Positions 6,497-14,350 of a DNA stretch of 21,318 bases are shown here, in pieces. The stretch covers positions 1-21,318 of the forward strand of contig CAYLLE010000057.1 in assembly GCA_964384485.1 (NCBI GenBank). The letters run 5' to 3'. The first letter of the stretch is position 1; each line of letters opens with the position of its first letter. The notes beneath the pieces were generated by a model that saw only the letters and a program-made list of their open reading frames with translations, had not been told where the DNA came from and searched no databases. Both the position numbers and the translations under genes were made by a program. The stretch is from CAYLLE01 sp964384485. Its GTDB lineage: Bacteria; Spirochaetota; Spirochaetia; CAYLLE01.

Positions 6497-7960
6497 ATGG
6501 TGATTCAAAGAACTGGTGAATACACCGTTCAGATTGAAAAAGAAGGTGAAAAGTTTCTCGGAATTAATACCCGGATAAAGAGCGGAGGATTCGGACTGAA
6601 GCGGTTTCTAAGCAGTGAAGGTCCGGAGAAAATGTGGATTATCTCCCCGAACGGAGTCGAGCAGTGGGGTCCTATGCTGGCTACCGAGTACGAAGGTTCG
6701 GTCATTCTTTACGGGCCGTACCATGAGACTGTTTCCCTTACTTCTGTTTTGAAGACTCCCTCCCGGGACACCCTCCCCTATCTGAAAAATCTCGCGGAAG
6801 CAGTACCTGCTTACCGGGAAAAAAACCCCGGGTTTTCCCGGATCTGTACATTCGGTATCTTGTTTCTAGACGGCACCGGAACCGATCCTGAAAACTGGAA
6901 AATACTCTTTCTCCCCGAAGAGATGACCGACATCATCCTGGACAATCAGGATGAGCAAAAGAGGATGATAGAATTCGAAGTGTACAACCATCCCGACATG
7001 AAGAAAGACCTGAATATCGCGTTTTCTCTGGGAACCATGAGCTACCGGATACTGACCGGGGAGTTCGCCTTCTTTTCGGATTCCGAAGTAGACATTCACG
7101 ACCGTATGCGGAACAAGCAGATACCAGCTCCCCGGATGAAGAATCCCGAGATTAAACAGGAGGTTTCCGATTTTATTTATCAAAATATAACCCCGGGGCC
7201 GGGAAAGAAAATTGGAACCTTAACGGATTGGAAAATCGAAATAGAGAAATGGATAAAGGAAGGCGTCCGCACTCCGGTTACCGAGGAGGAAACAGCAGAA
7301 CTCCGCAGAAATGCTGAAGAAGCCGAGAGAAAATGGGAGAAAAATTACCGCAGGAAGATGTACGTTCAGCGGAACTGGCGCCGGGGCCTTGTTATCGTGG
7401 CCGCTGCCGCTCTGATCCTGTCCCTTCCTATCAGCATAATTTCAAACGCTCTTAAACCCAGGATGACCGCGGGATTTTCACCCGAAGAAGTGATTGAAGC
7501 TTTTTACTACGGCATGAACAGCCTTGATCATTCCCTTATGGAAGACGCAGTCGCGGGAAACGCGGGAAAATCGGAGATTCGGGAAGCGATGAATTTATAT
7601 GTAATGACCCGGGAGCGTTATTCTGTCGAAGGGACAACAGGATTGACAGATCCAAGGCTGTGGCTGGAAAATGACCGTCCGTATCTGCCGCAGGGGACAA
7701 ATATATACGGGGTTTCGAATCTGGAGATAGAAGAACTCCCTGATCAGGATGATAATGAAGAGACAAAGCTTTTCCGGGCGGAATACATAAAGTGGACGCC
7801 GGTATTCGGCAGTTATTCGGAGGATGATTCACCGAACGTGTCCAAAGAAAGCACCGAAGCCTACGAAAGGATCGACCGGATTCATATGATAAAAAGCAGA
7901 GGTGACTGGGTAATTGATGATATTGACCGTCAGAAGGACGAGTTGGTGGAGTCCCTATAG
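6497..7960 (+). CDS. Membrane protein with degenerate kinase-like domain and NTF2-like C-terminus
   Basis: 487 residues from the ATG at 6497, which has AGAGGTG 6 nt upstream; an in-frame GTG at 6488 overlaps that binding site and is less likely. Residues about 1-250 read like a worn Ser/Thr kinase fold. The segment HPDMKKDLNIAFSLGTMSYR at 165-184, followed by ILTGEF at 185-190, resembles the kinase C-lobe pattern (D-x-x-x-LG-x-x-x-Y-x-x-LTG). I find no catalytic HRD, no DFG and no convincing ATP-binding lysine. A charged helix (about 263-290) leads to one transmembrane segment, LVIVAAAALILSLPISIISN, at 298-317. The rest (about 327-487) begins FSPEEVIEAFYYGMNS and looks like an NTF2-type fold, probably outside the membrane. 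It is inferred to be a pseudokinase sensor or scaffold. Its stop is 18 nt from that of the convergent FecR gene. Confidence 0.6.
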   Translation: MVIQRTGEYTVQIEKEGEKFLGINTRIKSGGFGLKRFLSSEGPEKMWIISPNGVEQWGPMLATEYEGSVILYGPYHETVSLTSVLKTPSRDTLPYLKNLAEAVPAYREKNPGFSRICTFGILFLDGTGTDPENWKILFLPEEMTDIILDNQDEQKRMIEFEVYNHPDMKKDLNIAFSLGTMSYRILTGEFAFFSDSEVDIHDRMRNKQIPAPRMKNPEIKQEVSDFIYQNITPGPGKKIGTLTDWKIEIEKWIKEGVRTPVTEEETAELRRNAEEAERKWEKNYRRKMYVQRNWRRGLVIVAAAALILSLPISIISNALKPRMTAGFSPEEVIEAFYYGMNSLDHSLMEDAVAGNAGKSEIREAMNLYVMTRERYSVEGTTGLTDPRLWLENDRPYLPQGTNIYGVSNLEIEELPDQDDNEETKLFRAEYIKWTPVFGSYSEDDSPNVSKESTEAYERIDRIHMIKSRGDWVIDDIDRQKDELVESL

Positions 7961-7978
7961 CCGGTACCGCTAGTGCAG

Positions 7979-9070
7979 CTATTTGATAATATAGCTGATA
8001 ATAATGGAAACAGCTCCCGCCACCGTAATGACACCGCCGGAAATCATCAGTGCGTGACCGCCGGTCCTGTTCTGGGGAATATTCAGCCAGCTCCAGAGTC
8101 CTTCTCCGGCGTAGGCCCAGGCGAATCCTGCGGCTTCCATAACAAGACCGCCCGCGAACAATCCGTACCCCAGACGCCGCGCCTGATAATCCTTCAGGAA
8201 ATATTTGAGTTCTTTTTCTTCTTCCCCGTCCTCTTCAACTGCTTCCTTATCCGCGGGAGCGATTATTATTTCTCCTTTCCCCTCCCGCGTCTCTGACGCC
8301 ACTATAACCGGTTTCCCGGTTATTTCTTCTACTTTTTTAAAAAGACCGGGAAAAACCGTGTCCAGCTGTACCGGTTCCACCGGCTCCTTCCGGAAGTTGT
8401 TCGTTTCCCAGAAGGTGACTATTCCCCGGGCTACCTCTTTCTTTTCCGTCACAATTGCAGGGGCTTCAGCTTCATCAGTTTGAACTGCTCTTTCTTTTAT
8501 TACGATCATCTGATTTGCTTCCAATACAGCAGGTTCTGCCTCATCTTCATCAACGGTAACCGATACGGAGCCTTCAAAACAGTAGACAGTCCCGAGCGCC
8601 TCTTCCTGATCCGTCTCCGGATCGATGATCATATCAACGCCGAAGTCTGTCCCCCGGACACCGGCAACGGCCTCTTTTCCGCGGATTTCAAACCGGTCCC
8701 GGCTTGCAAGACGCTGAACTTTCGCCCTGATCCGGCCGTAAGTCAGGTTGAAGCTGGTTTCTCCGCCCCCGAGATCCTTGACGGTGAAAGTCGTGTTTTC
8801 CGCGACTTTGACCACCGATTTAGTGGGATAAAGCTGAATCTCCAAATAGGTATTGTCCGCGGTCTGTATCATATCTCCCTTAAATAAGGGCATTCCGAAC
8901 ACATTTCCCCTGTGGATATTATTTGTTTTATACTCGCCGTTCCGGTAGAGAGAAAACTCACTCCCTTCAGCGTAGAGGATAACCCCGAAGGGATTCTCAT
9001 CCTGCGCCGCTGCGGTTAACGCAGAGAACAGGAGTAATACGGTTAAGATCAAGAACAGACTACTCTTCAT
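7979..9070 (-). CDS. Secreted FecR-domain protein with two C-terminal membrane segments
   Basis: 363 residues. A signal peptide fits 1-22 (hydrophobic core LFLILTVLLLFSALTA at 5-20, then AAQ). The FecR-type domain covers about 55-190, with KGDMIQTADNTYLEI at 64-78, VAENTTFTV at 89-97 and the signature VAGVRGTDFGVD at 135-146. In sigma/anti-sigma systems FecR is a periplasmic sensor, but stand-alone secreted FecR-domain proteins are common in spirochaetes and their ligand is unknown. An acidic linker (276-287) precedes two hydrophobic stretches at about 301-320 and 339-362, so the tail is anchored in a membrane. There is no sigma factor or TonB receptor nearby. No Shine-Dalgarno sequence is visible; a promoter-like pair abuts the ATG. 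Confidence 0.8.
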   Translation of the reverse strand: MKSSLFLILTVLLLFSALTAAAQDENPFGVILYAEGSEFSLYRNGEYKTNNIHRGNVFGMPLFKGDMIQTADNTYLEIQLYPTKSVVKVAENTTFTVKDLGGGETSFNLTYGRIRAKVQRLASRDRFEIRGKEAVAGVRGTDFGVDMIIDPETDQEEALGTVYCFEGSVSVTVDEDEAEPAVLEANQMIVIKERAVQTDEAEAPAIVTEKKEVARGIVTFWETNNFRKEPVEPVQLDTVFPGLFKKVEEITGKPVIVASETREGKGEIIIAPADKEAVEEDGEEEKELKYFLKDYQARRLGYGLFAGGLVMEAAGFAWAYAGEGLWSWLNIPQNRTGGHALMISGGVITVAGAVSIIISYIIK

Positions 9071-9077
9071 ACATTCT

Positions 9078-9106
9078 ATTGTAGTACGAAATGAGCTATT
9101 TATCCA
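9078..9106 (-). promoter_or_regulatory. Candidate promoter of the FecR gene, abutting its start
   Basis: On the minus strand, TGGATA (9106-9101), a 17-bp spacer and TACAAT (9083-9078) sit just before the ATG at 9070. The predicted start site is within about 1 nt of the ATG, and no Shine-Dalgarno sequence is present. Confidence 0.4.
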
Positions 9107-9309
9107 TTTATGGCAATATAATACAATACCCGGGTGGTACAGACCGGAAAGCCGTACGGACTCAGCCCGGCCATCCTTACCGGGAGCTGAACTGGAAACG
9201 GATATGGGATCTGGACATGCGGGAGACCGCGGGGAATCTGGTACCCGTTCTGTCCGGCTGGAGGAAAGATAATCAGGTTCCGGAAAATTTTTTTCTGAAC
9301 CGCTTATAG
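9091..9309 (+). CDS. Short open reading frame of doubtful status (72 codons)
   Basis: This is the only open frame in the 200-bp gap between the FecR gene and femAB. Its arginine codons are mostly CGG, as in the real genes here, and it contains residues such as RELNWKRIWDLDMRE that look protein-like. Against it, there is no ribosome binding site, its start is only 20 bp from the divergent FecR start, and it runs 37 nt into the end of the antisense femAB gene. I recognise no family. It could be a gene remnant or chance. Confidence 0.2.
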   Translation: MSYLSIYGNIIQYPGGTDRKAVRTQPGHPYRELNWKRIWDLDMRETAGNLVPVLSGWRKDNQVPENFFLNRL

Positions 9310-10343
9310 TACCAGGTCCTGGCGCTTTCGGCGCCCCGGTACGCTTTGTACATACCCCGCCGGGTCACGAAATCCCAGGCTCCTGCGCGGTGAAGAATCT
9401 CTCCCCCGAAACCGGTCTTAAACCGGTAGAGTCCGTGCATCGGATGGTTCGGGTCGTCAGCTGGAGGTATGCCGAAGAGATCATACTGACCGCACCCGTA
9501 CTCCCGGGCCTTCCTGATTGTCTCCCACTGCAGGGCGTACGCGGGCATCAAATTCCGTTTATTACCGGAACTGGCGCCGTAAAGATAAACAGCGGTGCTG
9601 TCAGTGAAAGCGGCAATATTCCCGGCCAAAAGTTCGCCGTTATGCCGGGCCGCGATGAGATGCAGCTTCGGCGCGTCGGAGATATCGTCCCTCTCCGCGA
9701 GTTCGAACAGTGTCTGATAATACCGGTAGTTGTGGAGAACGATGCGGTCCCGTCTCGCCGTTTCTTCGTAGAGGGTATACCACTCCCGGAGCAGCTCCGG
9801 ACCGGCGACTTCAAGTTCCACCCCTTTTTTCCCGGCCAGACGGATGTTGTATCTTGTCTTCTTCTTCATGCCCGATAGAATCTGATTTTCATCCGGCGTC
9901 ACGTCGAGGATAACCGTGTCCGGAGGCTGTACATCTCCGGGAGCTTTCCGGTACCCGGCACTTTCCGCCTGACGGGACAGAGACAGCATGCTTTCAGAAT
10001 CGGCTATCATCCAGGGGACATCGAGTCGGAGGAACACCGTTGATTTCGGAAGGTGTGCTTTCAGCCCGCCGCCCAGCTTCCTGAGAAAATCCCCGATACT
10101 GGATACCGGAATATTCCCCGCGAATCCCGGCGGTACATAGGTAAGGGAAACACCGGCGGAAAGTCTCCGGGTCAGCGTGAGAAAAGATCCGCTTCTTTCT
10201 TCATCATCCACAGTAAAAGAATACCGGTACCGGACCGGCACCCAGGAGAAGTGCGATTTGAAGGTACCCCAGAACCCGGTGTGCAGGAGGCTTTCCGCCT
10301 CTTCTCCTGGCCCGGGGAAAAGTGAGGTCTTCTCGAGTTCCAC
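9273..10343 (-). CDS. FemAB-type peptidoglycan bridge aminoacyltransferase
   Basis: 356 residues, GNAT-fold family. FemAB-like enzymes move an amino acid from aminoacyl-tRNA onto the lipid II peptide to build the interpeptide bridge. Family marks include the basic substrate helix MKKKTRYNIRLAGKKGV at 159-175, LHLIAARHNGELLAGNIAAF at 227-246, YLYGASSGNKRNLMPAYALQ at 253-272 and YDLFGIP at 287-293, ending with GLYRFKTGFGGE at 304-315. The start is GTG, 3 nt after the metG stop, so translation is probably coupled to metG. The amino acid donated cannot be read from the sequence. A metabolic acyltransferase of the FemAB superfamily is a less likely alternative. Confidence 0.8.
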   Translation of the reverse strand: MELEKTSLFPGPGEEAESLLHTGFWGTFKSHFSWVPVRYRYSFTVDDEERSGSFLTLTRRLSAGVSLTYVPPGFAGNIPVSSIGDFLRKLGGGLKAHLPKSTVFLRLDVPWMIADSESMLSLSRQAESAGYRKAPGDVQPPDTVILDVTPDENQILSGMKKKTRYNIRLAGKKGVELEVAGPELLREWYTLYEETARRDRIVLHNYRYYQTLFELAERDDISDAPKLHLIAARHNGELLAGNIAAFTDSTAVYLYGASSGNKRNLMPAYALQWETIRKAREYGCGQYDLFGIPPADDPNHPMHGLYRFKTGFGGEILHRAGAWDFVTRRGMYKAYRGAESARTWYYKRFRKKFSGT

Positions 10344-10346
10344 CGC

Positions 10347-12509
10347 TTAACCGACCTTTCCGTCACTAATATCATTGGTTTCGATGATTTTACCGGCACA
10401 GACTAAAGGTGTTTCTCCCACGGTCACTCTGCCTGATTTGACAGTGATCGGAACGGAAAAAAATGTATCGATATCAATTTGTCCGAATGATTCGGGCGCT
10501 TCGGCATCAGCAAGCCGGACAGGATCACCCGGAGAAGCGTTGTCTAAAAACAGGACTTCCAGCCGGTCCTCATCCGGTCCTTCCGCGGCAAGAAGCATCC
10601 CTTCACTCATCTCACCCCGGAGTTTAGCCGGTTTCAAATTCGAGACAACGGCTACGGTCCTCCCCTCCAGTTCTTCCGGTTTATAATACGGAACTAAACC
10701 AGAGATGATGGTACGTGCTTCCGTTCCCAGATCGATCCGTTCGATATAGAGCTTATCCGCCTTGGGGTGCTGTTCAACTGAAATAATTTTCGCCGCCCGT
10801 ATATCCACGGTACGGGAGAAGATTTCTTCCGGCTTCATCCGGTTCTTCCGTTCCGCCTGGGACCCGGAGAACCGTTCCCGGAGTTCGGCGATGGTATCGT
10901 CTTCGAGCTGCTCAAAAATGATTGAAGTTTTTTCTAGTGTGCCGATGCCTTCTTCTCTGCCCATCACACTCCATGAAATTTCCGGGTTCCCCAAAAAGGA
11001 TGCAATCTTTTCCGAGGTGCCAGGTATATAGGGCTGAATCAGTACCGCTAAATCCCGTATCAGATAGGTCAAAGTCCGGAGCAGATTACCCGCTTCCGCC
11101 GGGTCGCTCTTCCTGACCCGCCACGGTTCACCGTCCTGGAACGCTTTGTTTGCCAAAGAAGAAAGGGCGAATATTTTCCGGAACGCCCCCCGGAGCTGAC
11201 TGTGCTCAAGCAGTTCAGTTATCTCGTTCCGTATCACCGCCGCCTGATCTTTAAGCTCCTCAAAGGTATTTTTTCCGGAATCAAGCTCCGGAACCTTGCC
11301 GCCGTAATACCGGTGGATAAACGTGAGGGTCCGGTTAACCAGGTTTCCAAGATTACCGATCAGTTCGGAATTTACTTTTTCCTGGAAGTCTTTCCAGGTA
11401 AACATCGCGTCGGAGGTTTCCGGCCGGTTGTAAAAAATGTAGAACCGCCAGACATCAGGTCCGATACCCGTGTCCATCACATCATTCCCGAAAACACCGA
11501 TCCCTTTACTCTTTGAAAATTTTCCGTCCTCGTAGTTCAGGTACTCGCTTGAAGACATATGATGAAGAAGGGTCCACTTCTCTCCGGTTCCTAAAAGACT
11601 GCTAGGAAAAATTACGGTATGAAAAGGGATGTTGTCCTTGCCGATGAACTGGAATAATTCCACCTCTTCCGGGTTCCGCCACCAGTCTTCCCACCGGTCG
11701 GTATGATTAGCGGTGATCGAGATATAACCGATTGGAGCATCAAACCAGACGTAAAAGACCTTTTCTTTATACTTCTCCAGAGGAACCGGAATACCCCACT
11801 CCAAATCCCGGGTAATGCACCGCTCTTTGAGTCCGTCTCTGATCCAGCTTTGGGTCATCTTGACGGCGTTGTTTGCCCAGAACCCCGCTTCTGCGGCGTT
11901 TTTCATCCACTCCTGCAGCTTCGGAAGCACCTGGGGAAGATCGATGTAGAGATGATCGGTCTCCCGGATTACCGGAGGATTTCCGCAGGTTCCGCACCGC
12001 GGCTCAATAAGATCTGTCGGATCCAGGAGCTTACCGCAGTCTTCACACTGATCACCCCGGGCCTCCGGATAGGAACATGCCGGACAGGTTCCCCGGACAT
12101 ACCGGTCCGCGAGAAACATTCCGCATGATTCACAGTACAGCTGCTGAATGGTTTTTTCGTTTATAAGGCCGTTCTCGTACAGTTTGAGGAAAATATGCTG
12201 AACAATTTCAGTCTGATGTTCCGTCGATGTCCGGCCGAACCGGTCAAATGCGATATTGAACCACTGATAAATGTCCCGGTGGATTTTAAAGTAACGATCG
12301 CAAAGTTCTTTCGGAGTGATTCCCTCCTCCTTTGCTCTGGTTTCAGTGGCCGTTCCGTATTCGTCGGTTCCGCAGATATAAAGAGTATCATATCCCCGGA
12401 GCCGGCAGAACCTGGCGAAAACATCGGCGGAGAGAACCTGTATGAGATTTCCTAAATGAGGAATATTATTAACGTATGGCAGGGCGGAGGTTATAAGTCT
12501 TTTCTTCAT
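10347..12509 (-). CDS. metG: Methionyl-tRNA synthetase with C-terminal tRNA-binding domain
   Basis: 720 residues. It charges tRNA-Met with methionine. The class I HIGH motif appears as PHLGN at 17-21, and KMSKS as KFSKSKG at 330-336. Two zinc knuckles are built from C126/C129/C142/C145 and C155/C158/C172/C175. The anticodon-binding helices cover about 370-540. An appended Trbp111/CsaA-like OB-fold tRNA-binding domain runs from about 565 to 668, with ADKLYIERIDLG at 584-595 and LKPAKLRGEMSEGM at 625-638. A further tail of about 50 residues has no recognised fold. The double zinc knuckle and N-terminus match spirochaetal MetG. There is no Shine-Dalgarno sequence; a near-consensus promoter sits directly before the ATG. 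femAB follows after 3 nt. Confidence 0.97.
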   Translation of the reverse strand: MKKRLITSALPYVNNIPHLGNLIQVLSADVFARFCRLRGYDTLYICGTDEYGTATETRAKEEGITPKELCDRYFKIHRDIYQWFNIAFDRFGRTSTEHQTEIVQHIFLKLYENGLINEKTIQQLYCESCGMFLADRYVRGTCPACSYPEARGDQCEDCGKLLDPTDLIEPRCGTCGNPPVIRETDHLYIDLPQVLPKLQEWMKNAAEAGFWANNAVKMTQSWIRDGLKERCITRDLEWGIPVPLEKYKEKVFYVWFDAPIGYISITANHTDRWEDWWRNPEEVELFQFIGKDNIPFHTVIFPSSLLGTGEKWTLLHHMSSSEYLNYEDGKFSKSKGIGVFGNDVMDTGIGPDVWRFYIFYNRPETSDAMFTWKDFQEKVNSELIGNLGNLVNRTLTFIHRYYGGKVPELDSGKNTFEELKDQAAVIRNEITELLEHSQLRGAFRKIFALSSLANKAFQDGEPWRVRKSDPAEAGNLLRTLTYLIRDLAVLIQPYIPGTSEKIASFLGNPEISWSVMGREEGIGTLEKTSIIFEQLEDDTIAELRERFSGSQAERKNRMKPEEIFSRTVDIRAAKIISVEQHPKADKLYIERIDLGTEARTIISGLVPYYKPEELEGRTVAVVSNLKPAKLRGEMSEGMLLAAEGPDEDRLEVLFLDNASPGDPVRLADAEAPESFGQIDIDTFFSVPITVKSGRVTVGETPLVCAGKIIETNDISDGKVG

Positions 12510-12515
12510 GAGTAC

Positions 12516-12544
12516 ATAGTACGTTTCACCCTAACCAGTGTCAA
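12516..12544 (-). promoter_or_regulatory. Near-consensus sigma-70 promoter of metG, predicted leaderless
   Basis: On the minus strand: TTGACA (12544-12539), 17-bp spacer, TACTAT (12521-12516), then only six bases to the ATG at 12509. The -35 box begins exactly 35 nt upstream of the A of the ATG, so transcription should start at or next to the start codon. Confidence 0.65.
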
Positions 12545-12568
12545 CAAGCATAAATATGAGTCTCCGCG

Positions 12569-13258
12569 TTATAATACGGAGGAAATACCCAGAAAGAGAC
12601 CGAAACCAATAATGGCCGCGCCGCATACACCCAGCAGCACCCGGTAAAGTCTCTGTGTCAGCCACCGTTTTCCGAAATGTACGCCGGCGGAAACGGCAAA
12701 GTACCAGACCAGATCCCCCGCCTCATGGCCCAGAAAGAACGCCGCCAGCGGAAGAGGCGTACGGAGAGAGACATCGTACTGCAGCAGAAACGCGAATCCC
12801 ACGGTAGCCCACCATATCCACCAGTAAGGATTGCTCATTGAAACGAGCATGCCACCCAGCACCGGACTCCGGATAAAGTTCCGGCTGCTGCCGGATTCGG
12901 CATCGGTCTTGAGATCTCCGCTGTTTTCAGGAGCGGTAATGGAGACCTTATCCAGCACTACATCCCGCAGGATCAGTACCCCCATCACCGCTAAGGCTGC
13001 CCCGCCGATGATGCCGATGACCATAGTCACCGTCGGATTCTTTAAAAGCGGAGCGAATCCAGCAAGCAGCATAATCACAATAGCCGCTTCTATTACCGCG
13101 TGCCCCGCGATCACTGACGCTCCGATGAGGTATCCGCGCCTCCGCTGATTCAGAGTCCGGATAATGGTGTAGGTAAGAAGCGGTCCCGGAGACATTGCCC
13201 CCGTGAGGGCGACGAGAAATGAAAAGGAGAAGATAACCCACATTCCGGTAGTCTGCAT
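12569..13258 (-). CDS. LysE/RhtB family amino acid exporter
   Basis: 229 residues, typical for the family, which exports amino acids or related small molecules across the inner membrane. About six hydrophobic segments are visible. The signature GAMSPGPLL is at 20-28, in the first helix. The last helices include GGMLVSMSNPYWWIWWATVG at 135-154. Residues 103-130 form a charged cytoplasmic loop. The substrate cannot be assigned. The start at 13258 lacks a binding site; M6 (13243) is an alternative. It ends 59 bp upstream of metG, which has its own promoter, so the two need not be co-transcribed. The intergenic space upstream is shared with a repeat element and a divergent reductase gene. Confidence 0.85.
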   Translation of the reverse strand: MQTTGMWVIFSFSFLVALTGAMSPGPLLTYTIIRTLNQRRRGYLIGASVIAGHAVIEAAIVIMLLAGFAPLLKNPTVTMVIGIIGGAALAVMGVLILRDVVLDKVSITAPENSGDLKTDAESGSSRNFIRSPVLGGMLVSMSNPYWWIWWATVGFAFLLQYDVSLRTPLPLAAFFLGHEAGDLVWYFAVSAGVHFGKRWLTQRLYRVLLGVCGAAIIGFGLFLGISSVL

Positions 13259-13340
13259 TATTTTGGGAAAAGATCAAAGGGTTGGTTCGGGGGGAGGGAA
13301 TTTAGCTTGCCGGTCGCCCGGAATTTTGGTATCCATTAAT

Positions 13341-13490
13341 TAGTGCCTCAAAACGTGGACATAAAAACCGGCTAATTTTTTATTTTATGAATAAATAGTA
13401 AGGTGATAGACAAAAACCGGAACGGCGAAAGGACAAAGGTTTATATCGTCTACAAATCTCATGTATTTTTGTCCACGATTCGAGGCACTA
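13341..13490. mobile_element. 150-bp element with 25-bp imperfect terminal inverted repeats (MITE-like)
   Basis: The left arm 13341-13365 (TAGTGCCTCAAAACGTGGAC...) and right arm 13466-13490 match at 22 of 25 positions when one is reversed. The interior has no coding capacity and contains AAAAACCGG twice (13362-13370 and 13414-13422). Both ends carry TA outside GTGCCTC, which could be a TA target duplication. The end sequence GTGCCTC...CGTGGACA resembles insertion-sequence termini, but no transposase is in the window. It occupies most of the gap between the divergent LysE and aldo/keto reductase genes and ends 22 bp before the reductase GTG. Confidence 0.6.
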
Positions 13491-13512
13491 AAAAAAAATC
13501 ACCGGAGGTATT

Positions 13513-14349
13513 GTGAATTATATAACACTTACATCAGGAGACAAGATGCCCCAGGTTGGATTCGGGACATGGACCCTTAAGGGAGACGAGTGCCGGGAAT
13601 CTGTAGAGATGGCGCTTGAAGAAGGATACATCCATATTGATACTGCCGAAGGCTACAAAAACCATCAAGAAGTAGCCCGGGCAATTAAAAATGTGGGCGT
13701 TTCCAGGGAGGATCTCTTTATCACCAGCAAAGTTGGGAGCGGCCACCTTAAATACGAAGACACAATAAAGGCAGGCGAAGAAACGCTCCGGGATCTTGAT
13801 ACGGATTATGTCGATTTATTCCTGATCCATTGGCCCCGGTTCATTGATGTTTCGATGGAAGAAACATTCAAGGCCATGGCTGAACTAAAACGCTCCGGTA
13901 AAATCCGGAATGTGGGGGTCAGCAATTTTACGGTCAACCATCTTCGGGACGCTCTCGCGGTTACGGACGTGCCGATAACCGTCAATCAGGTGGAATTTCA
14001 TCCGTTTCTGTATCAAAAGGATCTGCTTGATTTCTGCAATGAGAACAAGATCGCCCTTACCGCTCATACTCCGATCGCTCAGGGAACGATATACGAGGAT
14101 GAAGAACTTAAAAGAATCGCGGGGGATCACGAAAAAGGGCTTGCCCGGGTAGTACTTAAATGGTTAGCCGATAAGGGCATTATCGTCATTCCCCGATCAA
14201 CAAAACGGGAACACATACGGGACAATAAGGATCTTTTTGATTGGAATCTGTCTCAGGAAATTTCAGAAGCTATTGACAACATCAAAAAGGAACACCGCTT
14301 CGCGAAACCCGATCATTTTGATCCGGATTATCAGCCGAAGCATGTTTAG
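13513..14349 (+). CDS. Aldo/keto reductase (2,5-diketo-D-gluconate reductase-like)
   Basis: 278 residues, an NADPH-dependent (alpha/beta)8-barrel reductase of aldehydes or ketones. The catalytic tetrad is visible: D43 and Y48 in HIDTAEGYKN (41-50), K73 in FITSKV (69-74), and H106 in LFLIHWP (102-108). GKIRNVGVSNF at 129-139, the NQVEFHPF block at 158-165 and cofactor segment IIVIPRSTKREHI at 223-235 complete the fold. The start is GTG, 4 nt after GGAGG at 13504-13508. Its binding site begins 14 bp after a MITE-like element, so its promoter must lie in or beyond that element. It converges on the DAHP synthase with 1 nt between stops. The physiological substrate is unknown. Confidence 0.93.
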   Translation: MNYITLTSGDKMPQVGFGTWTLKGDECRESVEMALEEGYIHIDTAEGYKNHQEVARAIKNVGVSREDLFITSKVGSGHLKYEDTIKAGEETLRDLDTDYVDLFLIHWPRFIDVSMEETFKAMAELKRSGKIRNVGVSNFTVNHLRDALAVTDVPITVNQVEFHPFLYQKDLLDFCNENKIALTAHTPIAQGTIYEDEELKRIAGDHEKGLARVVLKWLADKGIIVIPRSTKREHIRDNKDLFDWNLSQEISEAIDNIKKEHRFAKPDHFDPDYQPKHV

Positions 14350-14350
14350 A

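Noticed and set aside
8205..8887. Open frames on the plus strand opposite the FecR gene
   Set aside because: They are antisense shadows of a strongly supported gene with a signal peptide and FecR motif; their products are low complexity and have no binding sites.
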